Positions 39,588 through 55,380 are shown, numbered from the stretch's first letter. The stretch: DNA of 64,000 nt from Daphnia carinata (GCF_022539665.2 NC_081336.1:1302001-1366000); one strand, 5' to 3'. Translations and numbers: made by a program. The notes: generated from the sequence alone by a model not told the origin.

Positions 39588-42500
39588 TTTTATTTAAGTT
39601 TTTTTTAAATTTGCATTGCGTGATGTTTTGAACGCTTGATCAATGAGGGGTAAGGATGTTTTTTCCTTTAAAAAGAAAAACAAGGGGGAGGGGCGAATAA
39701 GAATCGACATGGAAAAAAAGAAACCCATCCGGCCGGATTTTCTTTTTTTTTTTTTCTATCCTTCTTACCATCTACATACGTGCAGCCCATTTCCTTCTTT
39801 TTTTTTTCTGACTTCTCTGTGTTTGAGCTTCTATTGATCCAGTGCTGCCACACGCACAGATCGTACACACACTGAGTACAGTAAAGAGAATGAGCGGCTT
39901 GGAGCAAAGAGAAACGAGAGAAAGAGAGAGAGAGAATAATAATGTGTAATAGACTCGGAGGCTGGTAATGGCACCACAGACATGCAGTGAAAGATTGAAA
40001 ACCAAGCTCTCTATATAATTTACCTCTCTGATAATCTTTCTTCCTCTGTGTGTGTGTGTGTGTGTGTCTGCAAAGGGTCCCCCATGTTTCCTTATTCGTG
40101 CTGGAGTTAATATCTACGTTCCACCTATCCAAAATGAACCATCAAATTACATATTCCATTCCGTATCCAGCAATGAAAAAAAACAAAACAAAGCTTTGTG
40201 ATGCTCTTCCAACCATTGACAGATCAAATCGATTTTGTCCCCCTGCGTTGATATAGCGACACCTCTTACCTAATCAAACGTAAATGTTCGTTTAATGATT
40301 TTATTCCTTTTTCAAAAAAGAAATGTGCTATCCCTCCTTTTTTTTTATTCATTATTATTGATCCTATGACGATGGTGGACAAGCAGAGCTCTACATAGAC
40401 TTTATGGACATAATAATAAAAAGATGGCGTTTGCGTTTGACTCTTGTCAATGCAACGCGAAGCCTCTGCTCATGGCCGTTTGTTTAGTAGCCGAGGACAA
40501 AAAAAAGGGGGGGGAGACAGGATTGGTCTCTTTATTATCAAGGGCCGTTGGTCCATTTTCTCTGGCCAGCCATTTCCGTCCGTCGTTCTTTTGCTCTCTT
40601 GAGAATCCCAAAAAAAAGGCCCAGAAAGGCGAAATCCAATCTGCACTCGACCACAAACAGACACCCCCCGACGATGCCCCCCTTTCACTAAATCTCGTGT
40701 CCATCTATCGAATAGAATTCGTATTGATTAGTACATTCGGGGTCACATGTGAAGCACCTTGGCCGCCATTATCCTTAGTCTGGCTGAATCATTGTTTGAG
40801 CGAAGATGACTTTAACAAAAGCATTTCGTGTGTTTCGTAGAAGACTTGAATTTCTGTTAGTGATACGTTTGTTATCGTCTTCCATGCGAATCAGTCGCTC
40901 TTTTGGCACGAACGTTGTACGAAGGGCATTTGTCAAGTGCTTTAAAAGAACCTTACATCAATCTCGTGAAAAGTGTATCCAGTTCTCGTTTGATGTTTTT
41001 TTTTTGTTCTACGTGTCAACACGCCCCTACCCACAATTTCTTGCTTCCTGTGAAGTTCTTTTTCCCCCCCAAAACAAAAAAAGGAATTGGAATGATTAGT
41101 TTTGTTCGAACATTGAATTGTTTTCAGGCACGACAACACGTCCAGGGTTATTTCAACAAGGGCAGCAACAGCATCAAATGATGCCGGGCCAACAGTCGAT
41201 GGCTGGTGGATCATCGATGCAGCAGGCCTCGGTCAATAACACTGGCGTCCCGGGAGGAGTCCTTCCCGACGTGGACATGAGCCATTTGAGCGAAGAGGAG
41301 CGTCTGCTCATCGAAAGTGTCATGGCCAAAGCCCAGATGGAAGAGCTGGAACAGCAGAGCGTCGTCAAACCTCCAACCAATTCAAGGTATCTCATTACTT
41401 GAATGTCACATCAATAAAAATAACAATGAACAGAACTTTTCATGTCCTTCTGAGAGGGGCACACATTTTTTCCTTGACTCTCCCAACAGATTTGTGTGAA
41501 ACTTTTGTATTTCCCTCAGGTGACGTAAATCAGTGTGGAAAAAAGAGGAAAGTTTTTGGGGGATAGAAAACAAGTGGCCAGAAACGGACGTCCAATTCTT
41601 GGCACCAGTTTCAGATTATTACACGGTGCTTTTGCAACGCTTAGATGATCATTCCCTCTATAGTACACACACTAAGGAAAAGCGAGAGGGCATCCTTACT
41701 CGGCTGGATCAATAAAACGTTCCTGCCTCTCTCTATTCCTTTCGACAGTTCAAAGTCGCATTCTGTTTTTAATGGAATGAAAACGGTTCTTTTATACACG
41801 ATGGGATACAATCCCATTATAGCTTTTAAAATTTTCTTGGAAAAAAAAAAAAACCTTGTGTAAAAAGCAAGAAAAAATTTAGTTTTGATTGATGTTGTAC
41901 ATGTCATCGTTTGTTCACCTTATTTATTTTTGAAAATTTTCTGTTTCTTATTTCTATAGGATGATGAAAGGACAACTAGCCCGTCAAATATCTCAGCCGT
42001 AAGTTGTCATCCAAATTCATTAGGCAAAGTGCTGCATGTCACCTGCATGATCCAATATGCAAATCATTCGATGAAAACTCAATTCTTTCAAGAGTTAATT
42101 CTTACTCAAACTGTTCCAAAAAAATTTTATTGCTGGTGCCATAAAAAGCTTTCTTATCCTCCCTGCGGGAATAGAGAGACGTTAACGTAAATCTAATCAA
42201 CTGTTTGTTGCTGTGGTCTTTTCACCGCCAGACATGTTTGACTCTGACGTGTCGATAATGTTTTTTTTTTTTTTCTCTTTTCCTATCTATGTTGTCTATC
42301 TTGTTTGCTGGATGCGTGTGTGCAGGGATCCCTTGGAACGAGAGAACGAGCTACGCTATTCGATCGATCCATCGAGTAACAATAGCACAAGCAACGGCAT
42401 CAACCGGCGGACGTCCATGTCCGTCACGGACATGTCCAACTTGGCCTCCATCTCCAGCCAGCAACAGAGGCTTTGTAGCGTCTGTTGTCGTCGAGACGTG

Positions 42501-45500
42501 AGTTTTGCACTATATTTTCACCATCATTAAAACATACCCCTCTTCTTTTTTTTTTTTCATTTCCCAAGATTTGTTTGATTTCGAAACATGACGTCAATGA
42601 GGCATTTTCAGCAAACAGTTGGGTCATAGGCCGTTCAGGATCGATTTCCCTTTTCTTCTTCTTCTTTCCCTTGTTTTCTGGCTAATAAATCAGGTTATGA
42701 TCTTTCCGGTCGGGGACCGTATAGCAAATGCCAATTTGATGGCGTTTGGTCGACTTGTGTGTTTCCCCCTACCCGGATAAGTGCGCGCGTGTGTACCAAC
42801 AAAGTTTGATGTCCCCCCCCCCCCCCCACGTCTTTTCATGACGTCAACAAGATCTTGACAACCGACGCAAAGTTTTTTTCGAAATTCAACAATATATCGT
42901 TCGTCTACGTCTCTAATCGATCCTTTGGGGGACAATCTTTTCTCGCCTTTTGCTGGTCATCATGTACACAAAAGAGAGATAATGAAAAGCCATCGATCAT
43001 ATCCCCTTTTCTTTACTACCACGCCGAGTGTAGTAAAAAAAAAAGAAAAAAAGAGTTCTAGATGTCACATATATCAGTTGAAGATGGCGCCGCAGAGGGG
43101 GTGTTGTCTCGCACTTCATTCTCTTTTATTTCTTAATATTTTTCTTTTCTTTTTTTTTTTGGGAGAAAATTTAAAACTATTTTCACATCTTTTGGGTAGG
43201 GCCAGAAACGGACGTGATGTGCGTGACGAAAGTCTTGTTTTCCTTCCTCTAAAGAGATGCGTCATAATACGAAACGCATTCAAAACATGAACGTTATTGT
43301 GCAGTTTTGTACCCTTTTTCCTCGTTCGACCAACAGTGGAGGGCAACGTTAAAAAAAAAAAAAAAATAAAAGAAGGGGGATAGGTATATTTTATTTTTGA
43401 TAGAGAGGGAGAGAGAGCTGAGATGTCCAATGTCTTAAAGCCAAGCGGATCAATACTTTCACAGTTGCGGGACGGATGCAAGAGACTTTCATTCTTATAA
43501 TTCTCGGAATAACATGAAATATTGAAATTCTAATCGTCGTCTAAAAAAAAAAAAAAAAAAATCGAAAGCTTTGAGGATGCAGAAATTGAATTTGTTTTTG
43601 GATCCGTTAAAGATGGATGCGCATGCAACATTAACGTTTTTTTTTTTCATTTAAATCTAAAAAATTGTCGTAGTAAATGTGGCTTCCGGAAAGAAGAAAT
43701 TTTTCTCGGTTTATGAACACAACTAGAAAATGTGATGCGGAACTGTAACACGAACTCGGCTCTCTATCCCTCCCGCTTCCCATCGTCTAAAGTTTTTCTC
43801 TTTTGTTTGTCTCTGTGTGTTTGTCTGTGACCGTCTCGGATGACTCGAACGTCAGAAAAAAAAAAGAAGAGAATATGATATCTGAGCTGGCACCATCATC
43901 TTACATAAAATATCCGGGACATTCGTTCCGAATCAAGATGAATGATATCAACATTTTTGGGAACCTAAAAGTTTTAATACGTAAAGCACACAGTTTCAAT
44001 CCCCCTCCCCACTTAAACGCCATTTTGTTTGTTATTTTTGGGGGATAATAGATTAGCGGACGAGACGGGCCGCCCGGCCAGGCTTGTGCAGAGTGCCGTA
44101 CCGTCGTGTGTACGACTTGCGGTGGATACGCCGCTTCCACTTACGACAACAAAGTGAGTTTTTATTTAAAAAAAAATAAATAAATCAATCAAACCAACAA
44201 AATAAAATTCCCCTTGAAACAAATGATAGGTTTCATTTACCGATCAGAACACTGTGTGGTTGTGCCGGACATGTCTGGATCGACGCCAAAACCTCAACTG
44301 GTCCCAACAACCTGGCACGATCAATCAACAACCAACCGTATGTCTAATTTGCATATTTAAAACCTTCAAAAGAAATGGAGATTAATCTCGATAATTTTAC
44401 GTTTTGCATAGACGATGAAATCTTCGATGATGAACGACGCCAGTGGTCAACTGATGGGCTCTGCGGGACGCCAACAGCAGCAACAACAACAACAGCAGAC
44501 GATGCGTGAGTATAATCTAACGTCGCCGTCTGATACGGCCGACGTTGCCACACGTCCCACCTCATCCTTCATTACCCCGGCCGTTACCACTTCCTCGCCC
44601 GTTACCTACCACCCGACCGCACCCACTTCGGCTAATTCACCCCTGTCGTTCGCATCGAACCACCACCGGCCGTCATCGCCGACGGCCATCACCCAATCGG
44701 CCGGCTCTCCCAAACCCGTGCCGGATGATCAATCGCACGCGTGGTTTCAATCCGTCTATCGGCGGGAAGACGAAGAGGACGAGGACGAGGAGGAAGAAGA
44801 AAACGTGAAAAGGACAAATGTACTGGCAACGTCGCCAGGTGGCGACGCGGCCAATCGTTTGGTTAGCCCGGTGTCTTACACCAGTCACCGGCCGTTCGTC
44901 GACGATAGTCATAGGTTGCGCTACCAAGATATCGAGGACGAAACGCACAGTAACGAGAGCGAGGAGAACAATCATCAAGGTAAGATTTACCAAACGTTTC
45001 AACTCTCTTAGGGAGTGTCCCCGCCCCCCCCCCCACCATCATCCCCGCTTTATTTGAATTACGCGCCAAACGCAGGGAGGTTTTGCACCGTTGCCAGAAA
45101 AACATTGAACGTCTCATTTCAATTTCGTAACGCGTTCAACCCCAAAATTTTGGCATTCCAAATTTTGTTTTTGTTTTAAAAACAAAAATTGAGAAATGAA
45201 ATGTCTTGAAAAAATAAGTTAACGAAAGGAATTGTTTGAGCGGTCAAAAACAATTCGAAATTCTTTCGTTTTGTGAGGAAGAAATGTTGAAATTCAAAAA
45301 GTATTGACACGCGTACGTACGTAAAAAAAAAACACACACACAAAAAAAGGGAAAGATGCGGACGACAGCGACGACTCGCTGATGGAAGAATTGGCAACCG
45401 TGGCCGTCAAGGAAGGTTCCGATAGCGATGAGAACCTGAGCGACGTGGAAGAATTGAATCACTGTAAAGACGATGCGGCTGGCATGATGGCTGGCGGCCG

Positions 45501-48500
45501 TGACGGTGCGGCCGATGCGGAAGAGGCCGACTCGTCTTGCGCTTCTTCCCCTCGCTCTGCCACCACCTCGCCCTCGCCCGGCTCGCCGCCCACCGCCAGC
45601 ATGACGGCCGCGCTGCAACACGTCTACGAGCACAATCCGGGCGAGGTGTACCCGATCGCCGAGGAAGAAGAGGAGGCCGCCTCGCCCACCGCTTCCGACG
45701 GAGTCACCAGCCTCAGACGCAGAGCCCGTTTGAATTCAGGTTAGAATATTCCAAATTGCGCCGCCCTCTTCAATTCCCCTTTCTTCGCGTCAAATTCAGG
45801 AACGCCCTCCACCTCCTTTGATATAATTCGAATTAACGCAACTATAACGTCTCTCTTTTGCTCTTTTTATCGCATCCACAGGAATTCTGCTGTTTTTGTT
45901 TATTTTATTTTATTTTTTTTTTTCATTTTTGGCAATGCACGGTGAGCACTCTAAAGCACGTGGAACTTTCCCTCTTCCGCACGATCGGCCATTTGCATTT
46001 TTTTTTTTTTTTATTATGTTTTTTGCTTCACCTCCTAACGCTGTCCTCGTTAAACTTTTGTCAAAATGGCATTTTCAATCTTTTTCAGTCGATGAAAATT
46101 GTGCCTGTCAGCGCGCGGCGGCGGCGTGCGCTTTTTATTTCGTTAAGAGCGCCGAGTTCGAACACTCCGCAGACATATCCATTCCGGATGTCAGAAATAA
46201 GACGGTGCGCATCGCCGCCTAGAGAGAGAGAGAGAGAATTGCCCTAATTGAAAGATTTAAAAAAAAAAAAAATGATGTTGACTTTGATCCTGTAAAACAT
46301 TGAGGGAAAAAAAAAAAAAGGCAAAAGGATCGTTTGAAATGGCGATACTTCAGGGGGAATACGGGCCAATTAAAAGATATGTTTATATTTCTTTTTCTTT
46401 TATTTTTTTGAGGGGGGGGGGAGGTCAACATCCGGATGTGATTTTAGTCTTCAATCTTTCCTTATTTATTTTTTAAATATTTGTAATTCGCGCGCTCGAT
46501 CTGCGGCGATGCAAACATGTCAAACAGATTCGTTTCTTTTTTTTTTATATATATATCACCTCTGGCAGTTCCCGCACTCGTTCACCCTTGGCCGAATTCT
46601 GTATCTTTTCATCCGCATTCCACACTTCTTTTTTTTTTATTTATTTTATTTGATTTTTTTCAAGCTTCTAAACCCCAGTGCCCTTGTGTTTGGCCTTCTT
46701 TTTTTTTTTTGTTCGTGTTTCGTTTCGATATCTCAACACGCGTAATTGATTTAAAGATGATGGATGTCTAGCCAACGTGATTACGATTGATGGACGGGTG
46801 GTTCGTAATGCATTATCGTATTAACCAAAACACACACACACAAAAAAAAAGAAATCAAAGTCACTCTTCTCTTTATTTATTCTGTTCTTTCTCTTTCTCT
46901 TTGATTGGTTTCTCATCACACCCACTTTTGTGTTACGTGTTTCTCCTTTTATTTATTTTTTTTTCTAGCTTTCTTGTTTTTCATGTGCTTCCAAAAAAAA
47001 AATATCCAAACAAAAAAAAAAACAAACAAACAAAAGAAATGATGATCATCTGCGACGACGATATCTCTTCAACCTTTATCATATCGAAATTCACTTACAA
47101 TTATTATCTTTCCTAATCCAATTGTGATGCACTTGTTCCCTCCCCCTTAAATCACCGTTTGATGGCCACATCGCAGTCCTATTATTATATTTTTTTTTTT
47201 TTTTACAGCGAGTATATCTATGTCGACCAGGTCTTTCTTGAATTCGATTTTGAAAGGAGGATCAATTTAAAAAAAAAAAGAAAAAAAAAGACTTAAAAAA
47301 ATTATTTCAATCCTGAAACAAGACGAAAGAGACGTGGTGAAAAAAAAAGCGCATCTACGACAGCCACCCCTCATTAAAAAAAAAAGATTCTATCACTTAA
47401 AAAGAAAAATCAAAATCTATTTTCTTCTTTCCACTGTCCCAACGTATTTAAATCATTTTTTTTTAAATTCATTGTTTTTAAACTACGCCATCTCGTGGGC
47501 TCTTTTTTTTTTTGTTTTGTTTTTTTATGGATCTCAATTGGAAGCACATCTAGCCGAATTGATTTATTTATAATTTAAAAAAAAAAAATGCAAAGATGAT
47601 CACTGGTTGACTAACACGTTACGTTCAATTAGAAGCTTTGATTTTCAGTTGTAGATGAATTGCCTTTTTTTTTTATTATTATTATTATTATCCCATTCCC
47701 GGCTTGTTTTAATTAACATTCTACAGAAAAAAACCAATTCTTGAAAAAATTATAATTCTAGTCGAAAACTCTTATTTAACATCCCCTCCCGGTTTTAGCA
47801 TGCCAATTAGATGATTTCCAACAGTCGATTTTCTTCTTGTTTCTTTGCCAAATTTGCATTTCTCTTTTTTCGTTTTTGGCCAAACATTTGCAGCATTTCT
47901 ATGTGTAAACAAAGTTACTAATCAAACTATATTTAATCGATGGTGAAAGAGAGCACATAGATAATTATTTGTTTCAAACAAAAAATTAAAAAAAAAAAAA
48001 AAAAAAATGGGGCTTGAACCTACCAACAGGTAAGACGATCACTGAACTTCACTTCAATTTTCATATGAATTTCATTTTTTTCATTGACGACTCCACAACC
48101 CTTTATGTCAGATTTATTCTCTCCAATTTCCGGCTGTGCGCTCTCACGTCCCAACGTCTTGAAAAAAAAAAAAAAAAAAAAAAAAAGGATTGAAAAAAAA
48201 CCAAACAAGAAACGCAATTCTAATAATTTTTATTAAAAAGATGGAAATGAATTAACATTCACGATCTCTTCTGCGTCGACACGAGTATCACTCACTTTTG
48301 ATATCCCACCTTAATTCACAATCCCCTCCTTTCTTCAACCTGTTCCTACCATTTCATCTCAATTGTGATTTTCATTTTAAAACATTTTCATTCATTTAAA
48401 AAAAAAAATGATAATAATATGAGAGAACATTGCTAAAACACCTCATTTTTCATGTCTAAATAAATAGGATCGGGAATCGAAGGATCGGCCATGGGCATGT

Positions 48501-51500
48501 TCAACGATCAAATGACGACAGCCAACGCGCAGATGAGGATCGGCTCGCCGACCAATGCACTCTACCATCGATCTAGCGCCGCATCGTCGGTGGCTGCTAA
48601 TCAAACGATTACGTCGATGGCTGGCGGTGTGCGCCACGGCGTCGATCCTTCACCATCGTCGTCTTCATTACCTCCGTCCAATTCGGCATCGAATTTGATG
48701 AGCCATTTCGGATCGTCGGCCATCCGATTCCGATCGGCCAACCAGCCGTGCGACGTTGCCACGACATCGACCAACAGTTTTAAAGACGAGAGGTTAGTAT
48801 TGCCCATTTCGCTTTGCTGATGCATTTTTCGTCTGCTCAAAGTGCCACACACACACACACAGGTCGATATCCATGCCCCCCCCCCATGTCGTGTATAGGC
48901 TTCTATTGGGAAAGAAAAAGGAAAAAAGGGTGGGGCTCTCGGAGGTTGGGAAAGAGAGTCTTATGACATGCCCCGTTCTCCTACCCCCCCCCTCCCGTTT
49001 CGTTCGTCTTCAAACTTTCTTCTCGTAGGAAAAGAAGAAGCTCAGTATTGATCTTCCATCCGTTTGCGGTCGTCGCTCTGCTGCGACTCTCTCTCTCTCG
49101 CAACGCGGGAGCGCTTCGTTTTTATTTTTTTTTTTTTTTTTTTTTTTTTATTTTGACTGCAAAACGAGATCGATAATCTAACGTCCCTGTGTCGCCACCT
49201 ATTTTTTTGTGTGTATTTTTACATGTATCGATATTGAGTTTTCCTTAAGTCGAGTGCTTCTTCGATCACGAACTTGCCCTAACTCTCATGAAAACTCCAT
49301 TTTTTTTTTGTTTGGCTTCATCACTGGCGCCTTCCATTTTTTTTTTTTTTTTCGTGACGAGTTGTTGTGTCGTTTGCGATGTGTGATGACGTGCCGTCAT
49401 GTTTCGCAGGATGCCCACATCGCCTCCGGCTACCGGCATGATGGCCCCAACAGCCAGTGGCAACCACCTCGTGCAGCAGCAGTACAACAACGAAATGCCG
49501 CACGACAACAACACGTTGATCCATCAGCAGCAACAACAGCAGCAACAACAACAAACGGGTGGTAAACCGGCCGGGACCATAACGGGCATGTTGGCCGATT
49601 TCAGCCGGGCTCTAGGTAAAACGTTTTTTGTTTTTTGTTTTTATTTTTGTTAGTATGGAAAATCAAAAATGGCCGGCCCGTTTTTATCGTGTGCAAACGT
49701 TGTTGAACAACGTTGTTTGTTGACCAGGTTTGGGCAGCAATGCGACCAGATCATCTGACCAGACGTTCGGCCAGTTGAACGATCAGCAATTGCAGCAGCA
49801 GAACGCGGCCAAGATGAACGCGACGCAAAGCCAACAATTGCAGATGCAACAGCAACAACAACAGCAGCAGCAGTTGCAACAACAGCAAATGCTTCAATCG
49901 GCAATGAATCCGCTACAACAACAGCAACAAGGGCAAAACGTGTACTTCTCGGCAGATGGGTCTGGCAATGTTGTGGTCAATCAAAGCGTCAATCCGTTCA
50001 CGGGCCAGCAGCAGCAGCAAAGCGGCCTGGCTGGCCAGCAATTGCAGACGAGCAGCTACAATGCGGTGTTCGCCACCAACGCCCTATCGCAAATGGACCC
50101 GCAACAACAACAAATGGCTCTACAACAGCAGCAACAACAACTTCAATTGCAACAACAGCTCGGCCAGCAGCGTGTGGGCAATAATGCGATCATGGTGAAT
50201 GAGAACGCAGCCGGCCCGTTATTCCAGCAGAATAAACAGCTGACCCAAATCAATGCCATGTCATCGAATGCCGTGCAACAACCTTACGCTCTAGTGAACA
50301 CGGCTGGCCCCAACAATTACGTCCAGCAAGTGGCCCAGGTCAGTTTGAGTGTTCAAGACCTTTTCATTTTTTAAACGTCATTCTAAATTCGCGTGTTCTG
50401 CAAAAACAGCAATTTGAACAGAGTGGAGTGGCCGCTGTTATTGCATCTCAACAACCCATCAATCAGCTGACGGGCATGGAACAAGCCAATCTCTTTGTCA
50501 GTCAGCCACAATCGTCTGCCTATCAAATGCCTGGGGCCATTGCGACCGTCGCGATGGACCAGCAACTTCACAGGCCCTTAGTCCAGACGGCACTCGTTCA
50601 ACAACAGCAACAACAACAGTTGTTGGCGAACAACCCTCAGAGTCACATGGTGATGAACGAGGCGACCAATCGCATGGCCATGTTCAATCAACAAACGCAG
50701 CAACTTCAATCGACGACAGCGGCCGCTGCTCTGGCAGCCGGACAAGCGCAGCAGCAGCAGCAGCAGCAACAACAACATTCGATCCAGCAGCAGCAAATGA
50801 TGCAGCAAGCTGCAGTGCAGCTCCAGCAGCAGCAATCCATCATCCAGCAGCAACAGCAACAACTTTTAATGATGAACAACACGACCAATCAGGACTTTAT
50901 GCAAATGCAGCATCAAGCCCAGCATTCGAAGAAAATGCGCAAGATGGGCACGGCCCAGAACGCCGCACTGGAACTCCAACAACAGCAACAATTTATGGTT
51001 CAATGAATTGTTACAAAAAATAATTGCGTATTCAATTAATTCAAATTTCGCGGTTTGCGTGTGTGTGCGTGACACAGGCTGCCAACAAGATGACTCCGCA
51101 AACCATCCGGAAGAACATGCTGACTCAACAACAGCAGCAACAACAACAAGCTCCGTCGGCGGCGTTACTCCACCAATCTTCCATAGGTTTTTTTTTGTTT
51201 TGTTTTGTTTTTATCTCTTTATTTGTTTATTATTTCGATATTGAAACGAAATTGCATTTCCCTTCCATCTAGTTCCGGATCCCAATAAAATGAGCCACGG
51301 GATGGGAGACCTTTACGGAAGTAGTTCCACACTCAGATCCGCCGATTTACTGCACAAGTCAGTTTTCTAAAAAAAAAAAAAAAAAAAAAAATAGATAAAT
51401 AATTCCTTGATATATATATATATATATATTTTTCTTATGTGTGGGTGTGTTGCCTGCCGTTTCTAATCGATGATAACTCACACACAGGAGCAGAATCCGG

Positions 51501-54500
51501 TTGATCGATGGGCGGCCGTACAGTCCAAGCGGATCGCCAGAAATCGATATGTTGGGAATGCGGCCGGGCCCGGCTGCTCATTCGTTCATGATCGGCAGTG
51601 GCGGAACGCCGATTACAACGCCTATGGGCACACCGGCTGGAACACCTCGAGGAGGAGCCCACAGCCGAGACAGTCGCGATCTGCTGGCTTGCGACTCGCC
51701 AGACACGCTCAGCGAGACGGATTCGCAGGCATCGCTCCGTCTGCGTCGGAAGTTGCCTCTACTTCCGCCCGACCAAGAGGCCGCCCTCCTTCCGTCTGTC
51801 CAGAAGAAGAAACTCGAGTTGGCTAAAACCCAACAGCAACAACAGCAGCAGCTAGTCAGCGTCCAGGAGCGGATCAAGGCCTACAGCAATTTGCGCCAGG
51901 GATCGCTGACGGAGGCCCTGAACGCGTCCAGCGCGGCCGATCGGGGCTACGCCACGTCGGCCGCTTCGTTCGGCGGACTGACGCGTCCCACGTCCGAGAC
52001 CAACTTGCGCCAATTGGCCTACGGTGAATCGATGGCGTCCTCATTGGCCGCACGGCCCGGCTCCGCTCTGGGTCTTTTACAAGGGTCCAGCATCGTCAAC
52101 GCCAACGGACTCCGATCGACGTTGAACAGCAATTTGACGCAGGCCAATCTGGGCGCCGTTGCGCGATCCAATCCGTCCATCAGCGTCAAGTCGGAGGACC
52201 AGACGTTACGTGAAAGCTTGGCCGCCATCCTTCCGCCGGACTTGAGGCACTTGGTCGGAGCGCCCAGCACGAGCCTTGTGACGACATCGACAACGAACGA
52301 CTCGACGGCCATCCTCAGCGTTGTAAGAGAAAATTCATTTATTTTTATTTTATTTACTTATTTATTTTATTTTTTTTTTTTTTTGATATGCAAATTTTTC
52401 CATTATGATTTTTTAATTAAAAGGGAAATTTGTTTTTAAATGGAAAGGGTGGATATCGCACGGCCGCGCTAGAAGACTTGCGCGGGTCACCGCTGACTCG
52501 GAGACGAGCTCTGGAGGAGGAGCTGCACAGGCTGACTGAAGATCGGGCCCGTCTCAGAAGCCAAACGGACAAGGACCGCGAACGTGAGGTCCGAATCCGG
52601 CGCGAATTGGACAAATTTGCCGCCCTCAGAGACCCAATGAAAAGGTAAAACAATGAAAGCAATTCATCAAAAAAAAAAAAAAGCAAATTAAAAATTTAAA
52701 AAATACTTTTGGAAATAGATTCGATACCCAGAGAAGGCCGGGCAGCGCGGCGGCCGGTTTAATAGGAGCCCAATCATCTGGATCGAGTGTGTCGTCACGA
52801 CTGCGCAAGAGCCGAGGACATCGGCGACAGTTATCCGATCCTAGAGTGTCTTCGCTCATGAGAGAACGAGAAGAATCATCTGATGTAAGAGCATAGCAAA
52901 CTTTATGACAATGTCTTTTAACGAAAAACAAAAAACAAAAAAAAACAAAACAAAAAAAAAAAATCAAAACAAAAAAAAGAAAATCCTATTTACTTTGTGT
53001 GTGCGTGTGTGTTGTGTGTTGTGTGTGTTGGGACGTCGACAGAGATACTCTACGGGCCGATCTCAATCGATGAGCCGGGCGAAAGCTTACGAATACGAGT
53101 CGCTGGAAGAGCTGAATAGCAGCATGGCCGGTGTTGGCATGAGCAATAAATCCGACTGGGATCGCCACCGATCGATCCCCACTTCATATTCCGGCAGTGC
53201 CCTCAACCGTCTGCTCACCGAAGATGACGACTTCCTCTCACGCAAATACTCGGCTTCAAACAGCCGCAGGTATGTACACGTGTGTCCATCTAGCGGCTGA
53301 TAATAAAACTAAATGTTCTTTTCGTTTTTGTTTTGATTTTTTTTTTTTAGGAGCCATGTCAGGAGATCCAGCGATGGTGGGATGACTATGACCGATTATC
53401 TGATGGATCCTTCGTTGATCGGATTGGGTGGACATCATCAGGGCCAGTCGAGGTCGCGTTACGGCAACGATGCGCGCGTGTTGAGTCGCGGGCTCAGCTA
53501 CGACGTGGCCGATCGGAGCGGCGTGATGCTCGGCGGCGGAGGCGGCCATCACGGCAATGCCTCGCATTCCAAATCGATCCTCTTGTCGCGCAAACCGCGC
53601 TCTTGGCACCCGTCGCCTTACGGCAGCGACGAAGAGTTCCTGGATGCCGAGGACGATATCCTGACCCGAGAGGCTAAAAAGCAGCGGATCAAGGCGGAAA
53701 TCGCCCGTCGGAGGCAGCAGATCGAGCAGAACTCGCGGCTGCACGACGAGCTCCTTCGCCTCTCTCGTTTGCGCGAATGCGGCGATGTGAGTTGTCGCTT
53801 TTTATTTTTGCAAACATTTATAGCCTCTTTTTAAAATGTTTGTGTTGGTGTAGGTGAGCGGTTATCAGACAAATCACGGCCTGTCCGGCGGGAATGGTTC
53901 GGGAGGACCGTACGGCGGTGGCAGCAGCAGTAGCGGCAACGCTGCCCGACTAGCGGCGGCGGCTAGCAATTCTTCCGTCTTGAGGTCCATCAACGACATC
54001 TTGCGAGAAGATCGGGAATTTATTCATCGATCGCGCAGCAGCTCGAGCGGCGGTCACTTGTACCAGCCGGACTACGTGAGTCACCACCATCACGTGTCTC
54101 CTACGCGACGGCCGTACCACATGTCGTCGGTCCAGCATCAGTATGGCTCTCATTCGAGAGGGGCCAGCCCGGCCCGTGGCGCTGTTAATTATTCGGGCGT
54201 GCCGACGGAGGAGGAGCGGAGCATGGAACGACTGGCCTCCACCTTCCGCACCGAGGACTACACGAGCAGTTTGTACGAGCGACTGCACGACTTCTCTCCG
54301 CTGGCCAGCGATCCCGAACTTGGCGGAGGTGTAGGCGACATGATGATGTACAACAGCGGCTCTGGCCCGACAGCCATGCCCTTATTGCCGGACATGCCCA
54401 GCCGTTCGCGCAAGTTGCTGGAGGATTTGGCCGCCAGCGCCAACGATGCGCCCACCATGCACATTCAGTCACGAGGCAAGTACGGAGCCGGGGCGCACAG

Positions 54501-54698
54501 TACCTCGCGCTATCTGTCGCCGCGCTGATTTCTCCAACATTTATATTTTTCTCTTTCGAAAAAAAAAAAAAAAAGAATTGAGCGCGGCTTTTTTTTTTTT
54601 TAAGCAAAAAAAAAAAAAAAAACAAAACAAAAACAAAAATGGCCATCATCATCTTCACCTTCCCACCAAACCTCTTTACGTCAAAAAAAAAAATTTTT

Positions 54699-54742
<44 letters not shown>

Positions 54743-55345
54743 TTTTTTTTTTTTTCTCCAGTAGTTTTCCGTCATGGAACTAAATCTCCGGCGTGCCACC
54801 AACACAGCGTTTTATTATTCTTAATTATTTTTTTTTTTTTATTTTCTTCGTTTTAAATAAAGAAAAGAAAAAAAAAAAAGAAAAGGAAATTCTTTGGGCG
54901 GGAAGTTTAAAACGTGAGAATTTTTTTTTTTTTTTTTTTGATCTCTCGCGAGCACAAAAGAAATCGAATTAAATTATAGTGAAAAAAGAAAATGAGGTTC
55001 AATTCCTAGCAAATTTTTTTTTCTTTCCAGCCTTCGCTTGAAATTATCATCGTGAATCAAAAAAAAAAAAAAAAAAAAAAAATGGATTGGATGGCCATAG
55101 TCAGCCAGTTTTTTAATTTTTAGGAATGAATTTCTTTTTATCCCAACTTGTTCATTTGCATATCTTTTAAACCAAAAATCCTTTTGGATGATGACGTCTC
55201 GACCGAGCAATTCAAAACGTGTGTCTGGTTCTTTTGTGTCCCGGTAGTTTTTTTTTTTTAATCTTTGAAAACGATTAGTGACAGCAAGCCTTTTGAATCA
55301 TTCCCTTTCACGCGTCACTAACTCTATTATCGTTTATCCATTTTT

Positions 55346-55380
<35 letters not shown>

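Noticed and set aside
49498-50991. CAG array as a CRISPR-like or satellite repeat
   Set aside because: It is mixed CAG/CAA coding for Gln within Fife exons and has no spacer structure.
54185-54805. 206-codon minus-strand ORF with a Pro run
   Set aside because: It crosses the G32 and T tracts and the antisense of Fife; no domain.
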